Under the pieces are notes generated by a model, which had not been told where the DNA came from, searched no databases, and saw only the letters and a list, made by a program, of their open reading frames with translations. Below are positions 18,186 through 29,790 of a stretch of 64,000 nt of DNA, in pieces. Both the position numbers and the translations under genes were made by a program. The stretch's first letter is position 1; each line of letters starts with the position of its first letter. Source of the DNA: Brasenia schreberi (taxonomy: Eukaryota; Streptophyta; Magnoliopsida; Nymphaeales; Cabombaceae); the NCBI GenBank assembly GCA_036023115.1, contig JAYKKT010000089.1, positions 16,486,501-16,550,500 of the forward strand. The letters are read 5' to 3'.

Positions 18186-19517
18186 GTGTCCAAGCTTGAT
18201 CCAATCAAGCACTTATTCGAAAAACCCATTCTCATGGGTAGATTGGGCAAATGGCAACTCCTTCTAATGGAGTATGACCTAAAATACCATCACCAGATCT
18301 CCATTAAGGGGCAAGCCCTAGCAGACTACGTGGTTGAGTTCCCCCTAGAGGACGCATATCCCACATTCGATGAAATGCCTGATGAAGGCATATTGCAAAA
18401 CCATTTCCAAAACCACATTTTGGCAAACTCTTTCGAAAACCAAGTGTGGAAGATGTACTTCGATGGGGCACGAAACCAACGAGGGGCTGGTGCTGGGGTC
18501 ATCCTCATCTCCCCTGAAAAGGGCGAGATTCCCATATCAATCCGCCTAGATTTTGAATGTTCCAATAATATAGCTGAGTATGAAGCACTCATACAAGGCT
18601 TAAAGATTTCAAAAACTCTAGGGGCATCATGCATCGAGGTCTTTGGAGATTCACTCCTTGTTATAAACCAGGTTTTGAAAATTTGGCAAGTACATAACGA
18701 AAAACTACTTCCATATCATGAGTTGGCCACTCGATTGGTTGAGTCCTTCCAATCGTGTAAACTCACACACGTGGGAAGAGAGGACAATGGCATTGCCGAT
18801 GCCCTCTCCTCCTTGGGTTCAGCCCTAAAGGTCGATCCCATTTCAGGGACCCGATCTTTAGAAAGATGGCATGCGCCCAACCCATCCACACACGATTTGG
18901 TTATTTGCCAAAATAACCCAGATTCTATTGAAAAACCCTGGTTTTACAACATCAAACATTTTCTAGAAAATGGGGGATTCGTCGAGGATGCCACGTCTAA
19001 AGATAAGGCATTCATCCGTAAAATTTTGACTCGATACACCATTCTGGGTGGGGTTTTATATAAGAAAAGTTTTACCGGCATCCTACTTAGGTGTATCAAT
19101 CTAGAGGAGGCTAGGATAGTGATGCATGAATTCCACGATGGAGAATGTGGAGGTCATGTTAATGCCAACATGATGGCAATGAAAATACTTAGAGGGGGCT
19201 ATTTTTGGTCTACCCTGAAAAAGGATTGTCACGATCATGTTAGGAAGTGTCATCCATGTCAAGTGCATGGGCACGCCATTCATATCCCCTCATCTGCATT
19301 GCATTCCGTGGTCAGCCCCTGGTCATTTACCATGTGGGCGTTTGACATCGTAGGCCCTATATTTCCAAAAGCCTCGAATGAGCATCGATTCATTTTAGTA
19401 GCCACTGAGTATTTCTCCAAGTGGGTGGAAGCCATTTCCCTGACCAACGTGTTGGGGCAACATGTGGTGGCTTTCATTAGGAGGAATATCTTGGCTCGAT
19501 TTGGGACTTGTGTCTGA
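18186..19517 (+). pseudogene. Archaeal-type RNase H and integrase N-terminal half (element B)
   Basis: The 443-codon uninterrupted stretch begins in the tail of RNase H (GRLGKWQLLLMEYD), then carries the second, archaeal-type RNase H: YFDGA (about 18458), AEYEALIQG, FGDSLLV and REDNGIADAL supply the four acidic catalytic residues. Integrase follows, with an HHCC zinc-binding region (HEFH, GGHVNANMM, KCHPCQVHG, about 19128-19270), WAFDIVGP with the first catalytic Asp, and WVEA. The frame breaks at about 19505, where roughly 11 nt present in copies C and E are missing. The dual RNase H is the diagnostic feature of the Tat branch. Confidence 0.92.
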
Positions 19518-20175
19518 TAATGGCACCCCATTCAAGAACGAGTGGATGGTTAAGCTGTGTAACACGTATGGCATAACTCACCACTTCTCTTCGCCCTACT
19601 ACCCTCAAGGCAACGGCCAAGCCGAAGCCACAAACAAGACTCTCATTAGCATAATTGAGAAGACTTTAGAGAAGGGTAGGACGTGGCACGAGAAGCTGGA
19701 TGAAGCCTTATGGGCTTATAGGACTTCCATCCGGACTCCCACGAATGCCACACCATTCGAATTGGTCTACGGCACAAATGCCATTCTTTCCATTCATACT
19801 CAACTGCATTCATTCCACACATCCATAGCACTCGACCTCCCCCTAGAGACGCTTCAGCATGCAAGGATGGCCGAACTAGATTTGCTAGATGAGAGGCGAC
19901 TCCTTGCCATGGATCATGCTCGTGCATACCAGCAAAGGATAGCCCGACACTGTGGCAAACACATGAGACCTCACCACTTTGAAGTGGGAGATCTGGTTTT
20001 GAAAATCATCCACTATCGTGGCCCACATCCCCTTAGAAAGTGGCGCCCCAAGTGGGATGGACCCTATGTTGTACGTGCAACCACCACGAACAACTCATAT
20101 TGGTTGATCGATGTAGAAGGTAGGAATTTAGCAGATCCTATCAATATTCAATACTTAAAGAAGTATTATGTGTAG
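19506..20175 (+). pseudogene. Integrase C-terminal half (element B)
   Basis: Continues integrase in a shifted frame: VSDNGTPF (second catalytic Asp), GNGQAEATNKT (catalytic Glu), the LDEALWAYRTS and TPFELVYG segments typical of Ty3/gypsy integrase, then a GPxF-type C-terminal segment (KWRPKWDGPYVV) ending in QYLKKYYV and TAG at 20173. No chromodomain follows, which separates it from chromoviruses. Apart from the frameshift at about 19505 the catalytic triad is intact. Confidence 0.92.
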
Positions 20176-21342
20176 GATTTGGATTAAATTCCCCATTTTC
20201 GAAAATTTTAGGGATAGCTGCCCTGAGACCTGAAAATAAGGTGCAAAGGCAAATCATGTGACCCTGAGTGAGAGAATTCGCACTTGTGAAAGAGTGGAGT
20301 CTTCAAAATTGTGGTTACATTTCAAAATCCTTCTTCTTACAAAGAAAGGCCTAGTTCAATATAGCAAGATACTTGCAAGTAGTATGTGCTATTTCTAAAT
20401 AGGCTGATCTGGAATGGATCGAGTGTGAGCATGGTATAAGTCCTCCCCTCTTCTCTTCTCCTTCCAAAAGGAAAAAGAGCCCAAATAAAGGGAATTTCCC
20501 ATTCAAAGTCTCTTTCCAAAAGAAAGAAACCAGAATTCAAAAGGAAAAATCGATTCTCTTGTGAAAAAGAGGGATTAAAGAAAAAATACTCCCAAAGGGA
20601 GACCCTCTATGAAAAAAAAAAGAAGAAGGAAAAAGAGGCCAAAAAGCTCAAAAAGAGCAGTTTTCCGCCTTCTATGCCTTAAACCACAGGACGCTTCAAA
20701 AGGGACCGTGGTATCTCTTTCCCATCCCTGGCTTATCCCAAGCTAAAGCATGGTTCATTTCGAGGAATCCTAAAGTAAAAATAGGATTTACTTACTTGAA
20801 TTTCATCTTGTTTGAGAATTCGACGTTTCGAGTACGACGTAGGAATTTGAAATAAAGCTTGTTTTCTTAACAAAACCTCTGCTAAATAAGCGAGTGTCAA
20901 GACTCAAACAAGGGCAAACACGAAGAGCTCGAGATCCTTAGGATTGAGACTCAAGACAGTTGTCCCTTTTTGTAAATAGCTTTTGTAAATAAATTTTGAA
21001 AATCGAACATCAAACAGCATAGGATTTGCTCACTTGGAGCAGTAGGCCTTGTAAGTCTCGAAAGTTTGACCATATCTGGTCTCTGGGAGGTCGCCATTCT
21101 TGGCACCACACCCATGTCATGCATCTGCATTCCACTCATGGCACTTACATAAACATGATCCCATTTAGGACCAGATTCCATAACAAATCCCTTTGGCGTG
21201 GTATCTCCTCCTACTAGGGTTTTTAAAACTGAGATTTTGCTAAAGATTGGGACGATCCCATATTTTCGTGGTTAGATCTAGGGAGACATTGAAAGGGGTG
21301 TTTGTCATCTTTCCCATTATCCAAATTGATTTGGACAATGCC
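20176..21342 (+). other. 3' non-coding region of element B
   Basis: About 1.2 kb between integrase stop and PPT, with no supported coding sequence. It is purine-rich in its first half, carries the conserved inverted-repeat block at 20683-20712, and ends with a short A/T-rich segment before TTTGGACAATGCC and the PPT. Copy C has the colinear equivalent (32609-33771). Some Tat elements carry extra ORFs here; I see none. Confidence 0.75.
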
Positions 21343-21351
21343 AAAGAGGGG
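21343..21351 (+). promoter_or_regulatory. Polypurine tract of element B
   Basis: AAAGAGGGG then CATC and the LTR terminus at 21356, identical in arrangement to 7887-7895. Confidence 0.85.
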
Positions 21352-21355
21352 CATC

Positions 21356-22701
21356 TGTAAACACCCCGAAATCCCACGAACTTCTCAAACAAACCTGGTT
21401 TTATAAAAGCAGCCCCAAAGGGCTATTTTGAGTTTGGAAACCCAGGAGCCTTCCAGGAAACCCTGTACATATGTTTTAAACTATATATGCTTTAAAATAT
21501 GTATAATATGTTTTAAAACCTTTTAAATATGTTTTGAAACCCCATGAAGTGGCCTGGCCTGATGAAAGCAGGACCAGAAGAGCTAAAGAGAGCCCGGAAC
21601 CGGAGCACATGTCGAGCCTGGCACAGCAACTCTCGTGTTGAATCCACCCCCAGGATCTCGAACGTCCAAGACCCTGTTATCATTAGAAATCCTTTGAAAT
21701 CATCTCTGAAAGGTGAAAATAGAAGCAGACGACCATGTTGGCGAAGACCCAACGCAGACGGAGTACTGATGCTGTCAGACCCCGCACAAACCGTTCGTTT
21801 CGAACACAGCCTGAAGGAGTTAGAATTCAGTTTTGGATTGGATCTGCACCATATATATCCAGATCCCAATCCAAACGTATGTGTGGATTTGGATTTGAAT
21901 TTGAATCCAAAGATCCAATCCAATATCCACATCCATGGCCCACATCACCTTCTCATAAATGGAGGTGGGGCCCACTTGAAATTCACGTGGGATTATGGCA
22001 TGAGAGAGAATGGGGAGGATAAGCATGAGGGGAATTGTAATTAAGCTTGACTTGTGTGTCAAGTTTGGGGTTAATCATGTGGGTTAGCCTAATTAGTATG
22101 GGTTTAAGCTTGTATTAGCCAAAACCCAACCTAGGGCTGCACCAACATGATGCAATAAGGTCTATGGGTTATGCAAAGGGAGCTCCCTAACCCAATCCTA
22201 ATCCAAAACCCCTAATTCTAGCCTTTTACCCTAATCCCGACCTAATCCTAGCCTAATCACCTAACCCACTTCCCTAATCCCGGCCTAATCCCAACCTAAT
22301 CACCTAACCCACCTCCCTAATCCTTCCCTAAACCTAGCCTAATCCCCTAAATCCTAACATAATCCTAGCCTAATCACCTAACCCACCTCACTAAACCTCA
22401 CCCCAAAACCAGCCCACCTAGCTAAGCCCTAAACCCCTAAACCACCCCACCTAAACTTGGCACACCATATCCCTAAAACCCCTTAAAGCAAAATATCTAG
22501 CCCCTCCTCAAAACCAACCCACCTTATCACCACACCACCACCACCTAAACCACCTAACCACCCTCTAAAAACCGCCCCCAACCGACTTTCAAAAAGCTAT
22601 ATAAACCCCCCCCTAGTGGGTGGGTTTTTCATCCTCTCCCCATCCAGCAACTTGGGCCAGCCGAGCCCTCTCACCTTGCTCCCTTCTTCCACCTACACCA
22701 C
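21356..22701 (+). mobile_element. 3' LTR of element B, left part only (type 1)
   Basis: Begins TGTAAACACCCCGAAATCCC and runs through U3: the TCCAGATCC/GGATCTGGA dyad (about 21837-21875), the telomere-like CCTAA tract (about 22190-22460), the TATATAAA box (22598-22605) and C-run, and into the CACC-rich leader. It is cut at 22701 by the minus-strand array. The remaining R/U5 (about 2 kb) is not found on the right of the array inside the window. Confidence 0.88.
22697..22701. repeat. Presumed left target duplication ACCAC
   Basis: Five bases before the array's left LTR end at 22702. The right partner is not identifiable because the array's right LTR is truncated at about 43401. Confidence 0.45.
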
Positions 22702-25700
22702 TGTAGACGCGGCGAAAATCCCCGCCTCTTTGCCTTTTCAGGGCTTGGAGCGGATCCTCTCGTGTGTCTAAGGCCTATTTATATAAACAGGGCGTGCCAG
22801 CTAGCTTACCTAAGCTAGCGAAGATATATTTTAAACTGACTTCTAATCGTGGCGACTGTGAGCAAGTGAGCTCTTGTCGTCGCAGACCTTCTTGCATCGA
22901 TGCGCAAGGGTCAGTCTGTACGCTTTGAAAAATCGAGTTTTGGGTATAGAAAGCCTACGAAGCGGTTCGAGCTGTCTAATTCGGGTTTTTTAGATACGAT
23001 TACAAATTTTAGATCACTTGGATTTGCACGTGCCTAAGTCTTTCTTTTTATCCCTTTATGGAACACCTAGTTTGTGTGTTATGAACACTCCACTACATGG
23101 GCGAATTTGAGCGGGAATACGGGGCTTGCTTCGATGCAATATGCGTCCTACCTCGTGGTATGGCGTAGATGCAATGCAAACTCACGCTACTCCAAAGGGA
23201 AAACCCAAATGTAAAGACAATGCCGAAGGGAAATAACCGAAGGGAAATAACCGAAGGGAAATAACCGAAGGGAAATGACTTGTAATGTAAATGCCGAAGG
23301 GCGATATGTATATAGGGTATATACGTGCCCTTACTTGGGTCTTGCAAATAAGAGCGAAGGCTCAATGTGGGTGCGTGCTTGAATTGAAAGACTTACACAC
23401 ACGACATGAAATAAAACCCAAATATAACTTGCAATATGGCCTTGATTAAGGTCTTGGGAATAAGAGCGAAAGCTCAATGTGTGTAAGTGCTTGAATTGAA
23501 GTACTACGCACACAACATGAAATTAAACCCAAATAGCATAACACAGCCCTTACTTGGGTCTTTCAAATAAGAGCGAAGGCTCAATGTGTGTGAGTGCTTG
23601 AATTGAAAGACTTACACACACGACATGAAATGAAAGCCCAAATAGTATAACACGGCCCCTACTTGGGTCTTTCAAATAAGAGTGAAGGCTCAATGTGTGT
23701 GAGTGCTTGAATTGAAAGACTTACACACACGACATGAAATGAAAACCCAAATAGTATAACACGGCCCTTACTTGGGTCTTTCAAATAAGAGCGAAGGCTC
23801 AATGTGTGTGAGTGCTTGAATTGAAAGACAACACACCCAACTTAAGCAAAACCCCACGAAAATTAAAGTATATATATATATTTATGTATTAGCGGCTGAT
23901 TAGGCCCGTGTGTGTTCAAAATCGTGCACAACTAAGAGAGTGCACGTGTGTGGGTGTGCCAAGCCACGTTATTACAAGCGGGGGGAGACTATGCTCTGTT
24001 ATTACAACCCTGTATCAAATTGAATCTTAAGCAAGTATACAACTAAGGACCGGGTTAGGCACTTACTAATAGCTGGTCCGAAGAGGCCTTGCTTGAGCGT
24101 GGGCTTGGCCTTCGCCTTGGGCTGCAAAAGGGAGCTCCGCGAAGTTGAACGGCTAAGGATGGGCTGGTTTTGGTGTGTTGAGCTAAGGTGACTACGTAGG
24201 GTCACTAAGGAAGGTTGAGTTTAGAGAGTATGACACTAAGGGGGACTAAGGGAATGGTCTAACGGAGCACCTAGGATTGGCGGGTTGCTAGGGTGGCCGA
24301 ATGGAATAACAGTCGGTTGGAGTGGCCGACTAGGAGGACTTGATGGTGGCGGGTTGCTAGGGTGGCTAGGAGTGGTGTAAGGGAAGGGAACTAGCTAGGA
24401 GATGGGGTCAGGTGGTAGTGGGTGTAGTGGGGTGATATGGGCAGGTCTTAGGGGGTCGGATAGGATGGCCGAATGGATCTAAGGTGTCTAGGTAGTGGCG
24501 GGTAGTTAGGGTGGTTATGGCCTGGCCGAGTGGGAATGGTGGCGGCAAGTGGCTGGTATTAGGATGATATGGTAGTGGGTTAGGTGGCTGAGAGTGGAGA
24601 GGGAGTGGAGAAGGAGTAAGGTGGAGGATACTAACCGGATGATGGGAGGTGGTGGCGGATGGAAGGGGAGCAGCCGGGTGATTGGGATGCGCAGGATGAG
24701 GTTCGGCCGGGAGGAAGGGTGGCGATGTGGACCTCTGCTGGAGTGGTGGTGGTGGTGATGCTCGGCTGGGAGGTAGTGGCGCAGGTGGTGGCTGGCTGTG
24801 GAGCAGGTGGAGCAAGATGGTAGTCAGCTGGGCTGGAGAGTGGAGGACCCGACTGGTGGAAGATGGAGCTTGAAGATGGGAAAAACCCGCCCCTTAGGGG
24901 GGGTTTTATATAGGGCTGCAAGAGGCGGTTGGGGGCTGGTTTTGGGGTAGTGGTTAGGTGGTTTAGGTAGGGTGGTGTGGTGATAAGGTGGGCTGGAAAG
25001 GGTAGGGCCAGATATTTTAAATACAAGGGGTTTGGGTAGGTTGTGTGCTAGGGGTGGTTTAGAGGTTTAGGGTTTAGCTAGGTGGGTTGGTTTTAGGGTG
25101 AGGTTTAGTGAGGTAGGTTAGGTGATTAGGCTAGGATTATGCTAGGTTTAGGGAAATTAACCTAGGTTTAGGGAAGGATTAGGGAAGTAGGTTAGGTGAT
25201 TAGGTTGGGATTAGGCCGGGATTAGGGAAGTGGGTTAGGTGATTAGGCTCAGATTAGGATGGGATTAGGGTAGAAGGCTAGGATTAGGTGTTTTTGGTTA
25301 GGTTTAGGTGAAGGAGCTCCCTTTGCATGACCCATAGACCCTAATCACATCATGTTGGTGCAGCCCTAGGTTAGGTTTTGTCTAATTACAAGCTTAAACC
25401 CACTTAATCAGGCTAACCCACATGATTAACCCCAAACTTGACACACAAGTCAAGCTTAATTACAACACACACTTGATCTTATCCTCCCCCACTCTCTCTC
25501 ATGCCCTTAATCTCACGTGAAATTCAAGTGGGCCCCACCTCCATTTATGAGAAGGTGATGTGGGCCATGGATATGGATATTGGATTGGATTTTCGAATCC
25601 AAATCCAAATCTAAGTCCATACATGGGTTTGGATTGGGATCTAGATATATATGGTCCAGATCCGATCCAAACTAAATTCTGACTCCTTCGAGCTGTGTTC

Positions 25701-26148
25701 GAGACGAACGGTTCGTGCGGGGCCTGACAGCATCATTGCTCCGTCTGCGTTGGGTCTTCGCCAACATGATCGTCCGCCTCTGTTTTCGCCTTCCGGAGAT
25801 GACTTCAAACAAGGTTTTGATGATAACGGGGTCTTGGACGTTCGAGATCCTGAGGGTGAATTCGATATGAGAGTTGTTGTGCCGAGCTTGACATGTGCTC
25901 CGGTTTCGGGCTCTCCTTAGCTTTCCTGGTCCTGTCTTGCTTAGGCCAAAGCTGCTTTTGGGTTTCAAAACTTGTTTTAAAAAGGTTTTTAAAAGCCATA
26001 TTGTATATTTTTGAAATATAAAGTTCAAAACATATGTACAGGGTTGTCTGGAAGGCTCCTAGGTTTCCAGACTCAAAATGGCCCTTTGGGGCTGCTTTTA
26101 CAGAACCAGATAGATTTGAGAAATTCGTGGGATTTCGAGGTGTTTACA
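22702..26148 (-). mobile_element. Left LTR of minus-strand array (3' LTR of D)
   Basis: A 3447-bp type 1 LTR in reverse orientation, from TGTAGACGC to GTGTTTACA, followed at once by the inverted PPT (26153-26161). Features on the + strand: hairpin 22883-22918, CCGAAGGGAAATAA short repeats 23222-23280, 107-bp repeats about 23320-23830, shared core about 23995-24020, TATA 24905-24912, telomere-like tract about 25050-25300, U3 dyad about 25630-25670. Confidence 0.92.
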
Positions 26149-26152
26149 GATG

Positions 26153-26161
26153 CCCCTCTTT
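26153..26161 (-). promoter_or_regulatory. Polypurine tract of element D
   Basis: CCCCTCTTT on the + strand is the complement of AAAGAGGGG, placed 4 nt from the LTR end at 26148. Confidence 0.82.
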
Positions 26162-26189
26162 GGCCTTGTCCAAATCGATTTGGATAAGG

Positions 26190-27026
26190 TGGTTGGGTTC
26201 TAGGGTGAGGTTTAGTGAGCTAGGTTAGGTGATTAGGCTAGGATTAGGCTAGGTTTAGGGAAATTAACCTAGGTTTAGGGAAGGATTAGGGAAGTGGGTT
26301 AGGTGATTAGGTTGGGATTAGGCCGGGATTAGGAAAGTGGGTTAGGTGATTAGGCTCAGATTAGGGGTGGATTAGGGTGGAAGGCTAGGATTAGGGGTTT
26401 TGGGTTAGGTTTAGGTGAAGGAGCTCCCTTTGCATGGCCCATAGACCTTAACCACCTCATGTTGGTGCAGCCCTAGGTTAGGTTTTGGCTAATTACAAGC
26501 TTAAACCCACTCAATTAGGCTAACCCACATGATTAACCCCAAACGTGACACACAAGTCAAGCTTAATTACAACACTCTTGATCTTATCCACCCCCACTCT
26601 CTCTCATGCCCATAATCCCACGTGAATTTCAAGTGGGCCCCACCTCCATTTATGAGAAGGTGATGTGGGCCATGGATATGGATATTGGATTGGATTTTTG
26701 AATCCAAATCCAAATCCAAGTCCATACATGGGTTTGGATTGGGATCTGGATATATATGGTCCAGATCCAATCCAAACTGAACTCTGACTCCTTCGAGCTG
26801 TATTCGAAACGAACGGTTTGTGTGGGGCCTGACAGCATCAGTGCTCCGTCTATGTTGGGTCTTCGCCAACATGATCGTCCACCTCTGTTTTTGCCTTCCG
26901 GAGATGACTTCAAAGGATGTTTTGATGATAACAGGGTCTTGGACGTTCGAGATCCTGGGGTTATGGATGTGATACAAGAGTTGCTGTGCCGGGCTCGACA
27001 TGTGCTCCGGTTTCGGGCTCTCTTTG
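26190..27026 (-). mobile_element. LTR fragment replacing pol in element D
   Basis: About 837 bp of type 1 U3 in minus orientation, starting abruptly inside the telomere-like tract (GGTTCTAGGGTGAGG) and ending at GGGCTCTCTTT. It matches the solo LTR at about 2832-3655 more closely by eye than the adjacent LTR (22702-26148), so it was probably not a simple duplication of its neighbour. No LTR terminus or TSD is present at either side, so a deletion followed the insertion. Confidence 0.8.
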
Positions 27027-27037
27027 ACTTCGCTACA

Positions 27038-29573
27038 TGCTATCGTCCATATTATGCTCATATGGCCTCTTGTCCAGGGGCTTTGGAAATAGGGAACGCT
27101 TGGGTTTTCCTAGAAGGATTAGAGTCGGGAGGGGGCCTGCTTTGGGTGGCCCCTTCACACATACAACCTTCCTAGGGTTGTTTAACACGAGCCGAGGTGG
27201 CTCAACCATAATTTGCCCCAAGTTAGCCTCATGGGCCTGGGAGCTTGATAAACAAGGGGAGTTTATGATCCCCTGAAGCTGTGGGTGACTCTCACCTAGG
27301 ATCACTACGACCTGGTCCCTAAAAGGGATCTTGACACACCTGTGGAAGATGGATGGCACAACGCACAAACTGTGTATCCAGGGCCTTCCCAGCAACAGGT
27401 TATAATGGGGGTGGATGTCCAAGACATGGAACACCCCCGTGTGTTCGATCCCTCCTGTTTCCATTGGGAGTTCGATGGATCCTAAAGGTCTAGATGCATT
27501 CCCATCGTATCCAGTGATAACGATGGGGCTTGGGTTCACTGAAGTCAAGGTGACTTCGATTTTGTACGCCACATGAAGTGGAAGGATGTTGAGCCCTCCT
27601 CCACCATCGACTAGGCACCTGTCCAGAGAGTGGTTGTTTAGAACCACCTCGATATGCAGGGCCTGGTTATGGGTTTCGTAGGGTCTATCTACATTATCTT
27701 CCGAGAAAGTGATGGGCGATTTTGCTCCTAATAAAGCCACTTGGGCAAACAAGGATTCCGGACTTATGTTCGAATCAACCTTGGCCCTTTCTAGAATTTT
27801 CTCTAATACAAGTCTATGCCTAGGCGAAGTTTTTATAAGCTCTAGGATAGACATGTGAATAGGAATCTTTGAAAGGTGGTTTTCGAAGTCATAAGGATTT
27901 AGGATGACTTTGTCCTTATCTGCTTTTGGCAGAACACTAGGGATACATGCTTTTGAGGGGCCAGGCACACTGACCACCTTTTGAGCACCTTGAAGGTGCG
28001 GGGGTTGATAGATCCTCCCGGATCTAGTGACTTCCCCCACGACCAGCCTAAGGTTCACGCTAAACTTGGCTCTAAGGATGAGCTGAGGAGAACCTTGGAT
28101 TTTTAAAACTGGTTTTACCGGGGTTTCCACTTTTGGTGGTCCCCGAATGACGACTTGGGCGGGCTTCTTGTATAGTACAAGAATGGGCACACAAGTAGGT
28201 CGACCAGGTTCTGGTTTTTGCGCTAGTTCCTTGGAAATGGTGAGGGTACATACCTCCTTTCCTTTCCCACTACCACTGGCGTGTTTGGGAAAGGGTTCCT
28301 TGAAGATAGCTTGAGGTGGCTCAGGTTCCACAGTGACCTGGAGCCGGCCTTCTGCTATCAAGTTCTCAATTTTATTTAAGTGGGAGAAGCAGCGTTTGGT
28401 ATCATGGCCTTTGAGCCGATGATACTTACAAAATCGGTTTAAATACCCCCCTTTGGAAGTGACTCCTTCGGGGATTTCAGGGAGTTCTATCATGCCCTAG
28501 GCAAGTAGGAGGTCTAGGACCTCCGACACAGGTAGCCCCAGCGGAGTATACTCCTGTTTTTCAACCGGTTTTTGAAAATTTCGCTCCCTCTTATTTTCTA
28601 ATTTTTCAAAATTTTTGGAAGTGCCCGCCATGCCTGGATCCACCCGGACATTGGCGATTTTATGGGGCTTTGCCCCTTTGTCCGTCGTGGGCAGCCCATA
28701 TGCGATGGGCTTTTCCAAGCGGGTTTTTGGAACGACAATTCCTTTCCACAAGTGATTGTATGTCCCTTTTCGCAAGTTGGTTTCGAAAAGGGAGGCCTTT
28801 TTTATCAACTTATGGAAAGTTGAAATCTCATGGAGCGAGAGAAGGGTTTTTAACTCGCTTTTAAAGTTATCCAGGATGAGCATTACTGCGCATCCTTCGG
28901 ATATGGGCTCTCGCACTTGGCCCAAAAGCGACCTCCATCTTATAATGAAGGCATGTACATCTTCGTTCATGCCTTGCTTTGTATCCCTTAAGGTATTCAG
29001 AGTCGGCGTGACTTCTACGTTGTGTGCAAATCTTTGCATGAAGCAGTTAGCTAACTCTTCAAAAGTAGCGAACTGGCTTAAGTCGTAGGAAGCCAGTCAT
29101 TTGGTAGCTGTGCCTTTAAGGGATAAAGGGAACCAATACACCCATTTCATCGAGTCCTTTTTCTTCTTATGGGCTCGACGCGAGAAAAGCTATAAGTGAG
29201 ACCTAGGGTCTCCCATGCCATCATACCGATGGAAGTTCAATATTTCATCGTCACTGTCTGTTTCGTAATCCATAGGAAGGAAATCAGACAGGGCGTAGTT
29301 TCTTCTCTTTATTCTGCCCTTTCAGCAACTGCTGTAGGGCTTTACGGTCCTTTTGTAAGAAGGACTCGTGGTATTGGTTGCCTTCCATTACGGAGGCCTC
29401 TTTGTGCTTGCGAGGTTTTTCAGGTTTCTTTTTAGGCCTTTGTTCACCGTTTGATGAACATGAATCGCCTACTTCAGCCTCTTGGCTGAGAGCATCGATT
29501 TTGGCCTCAAACTCCCTTCTCAAGTCCTCGATTTCATCTAGTTTTATTTTGTTTTTGAAAATCCTCCTAGAGT
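27038..29573 (-). pseudogene. gag-pro polyprotein remnant (element D)
   Basis: On the minus strand from 29573 down: Gag N-terminal coiled segment (KNKIKLDEIEDLRREFEAK), a frameshift near 29285, then the Gag core (stops near 29190 and 29098), a long open stretch from 29039 with the Gag helical region, one TAG at 28494-28496 (glutamine in G), then a 486-codon open stretch (28493-27033) with the CX2HX4HX4C knuckle (CKYHRLKGHDTKRC), the Pro-rich linker and protease (LVDGGGGLNILP, LLLGRPWIH). Translation would stop at the junction with the LTR fragment. This is the longest open protease-containing stretch in the window. Confidence 0.88.
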
Positions 29574-29790
29574 ACAGACTGACCCTTGCGCATCGGTGCA
29601 AGAAGGTCTGCGACGACAAGAGCTCACTTACTCACAATCGCCACGATTAGAAGTCAGTTTTAAATATATCTTCGCTAGCTTAGGTAAGCTAGTTGGCACG
29701 CCCTGTTTGCATAAATAGGCCTTAGACACACGAGAGGATCCGCTCCAAGCCCTGAAAAGGTGAGAAGCGGGGATTTTTCGCGCGTCTACA
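29572..29790 (+). mobile_element. Inverted LTR terminal segment
   Basis: About 219 bp of type 1 U5 ending GCGTCTACA, in plus orientation, wedged between minus-strand gag and a minus-strand LTR. It carries the hairpin (29575-29610) and the palindrome. The adjoining minus LTR starts at GCCACCTAGGTGTGTG and lacks just this terminal part (plus about 130 bp), so the end of the LTR has been flipped in place, with loss of the PBS and gag start. Confidence 0.8.

Larger units (their letters stand above)
9933..21355 (+). mobile_element. Internal region of element B (complete Tat-type copy)
   Basis: Runs from the PBS to the PPT and, apart from the solo LTR at 13499-16941, contains the full gene set in order: gag-pro frame (10070-12939), pol frame (12965-20175), 3' non-coding region (20176-21342) and PPT. 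The left LTR is a type 2/type 1 chimera and the right LTR is type 1, so the LTRs cannot be used directly as a matched pair for dating. The frames are interrupted mainly by nonsense changes, so the copy is dead. Domain order and the dual RNase H place it in the Tat branch of plant Ty3/gypsy elements. Confidence 0.9.
26149..29573 (-). mobile_element. Internal region of element D (pol lost)
   Basis: Minus-strand internal region bounded by the PPT (26153-26161) and a truncated gag start (29573). The order on the + strand is: PPT and about 27 bp of 3' region, an inserted or captured LTR segment (26190-27026), a 12-nt filler, then protease and gag. All of pol and the PBS are missing. Its neighbours are LTRs in the same orientation, the right one shared with element C. 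Confidence 0.85.
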
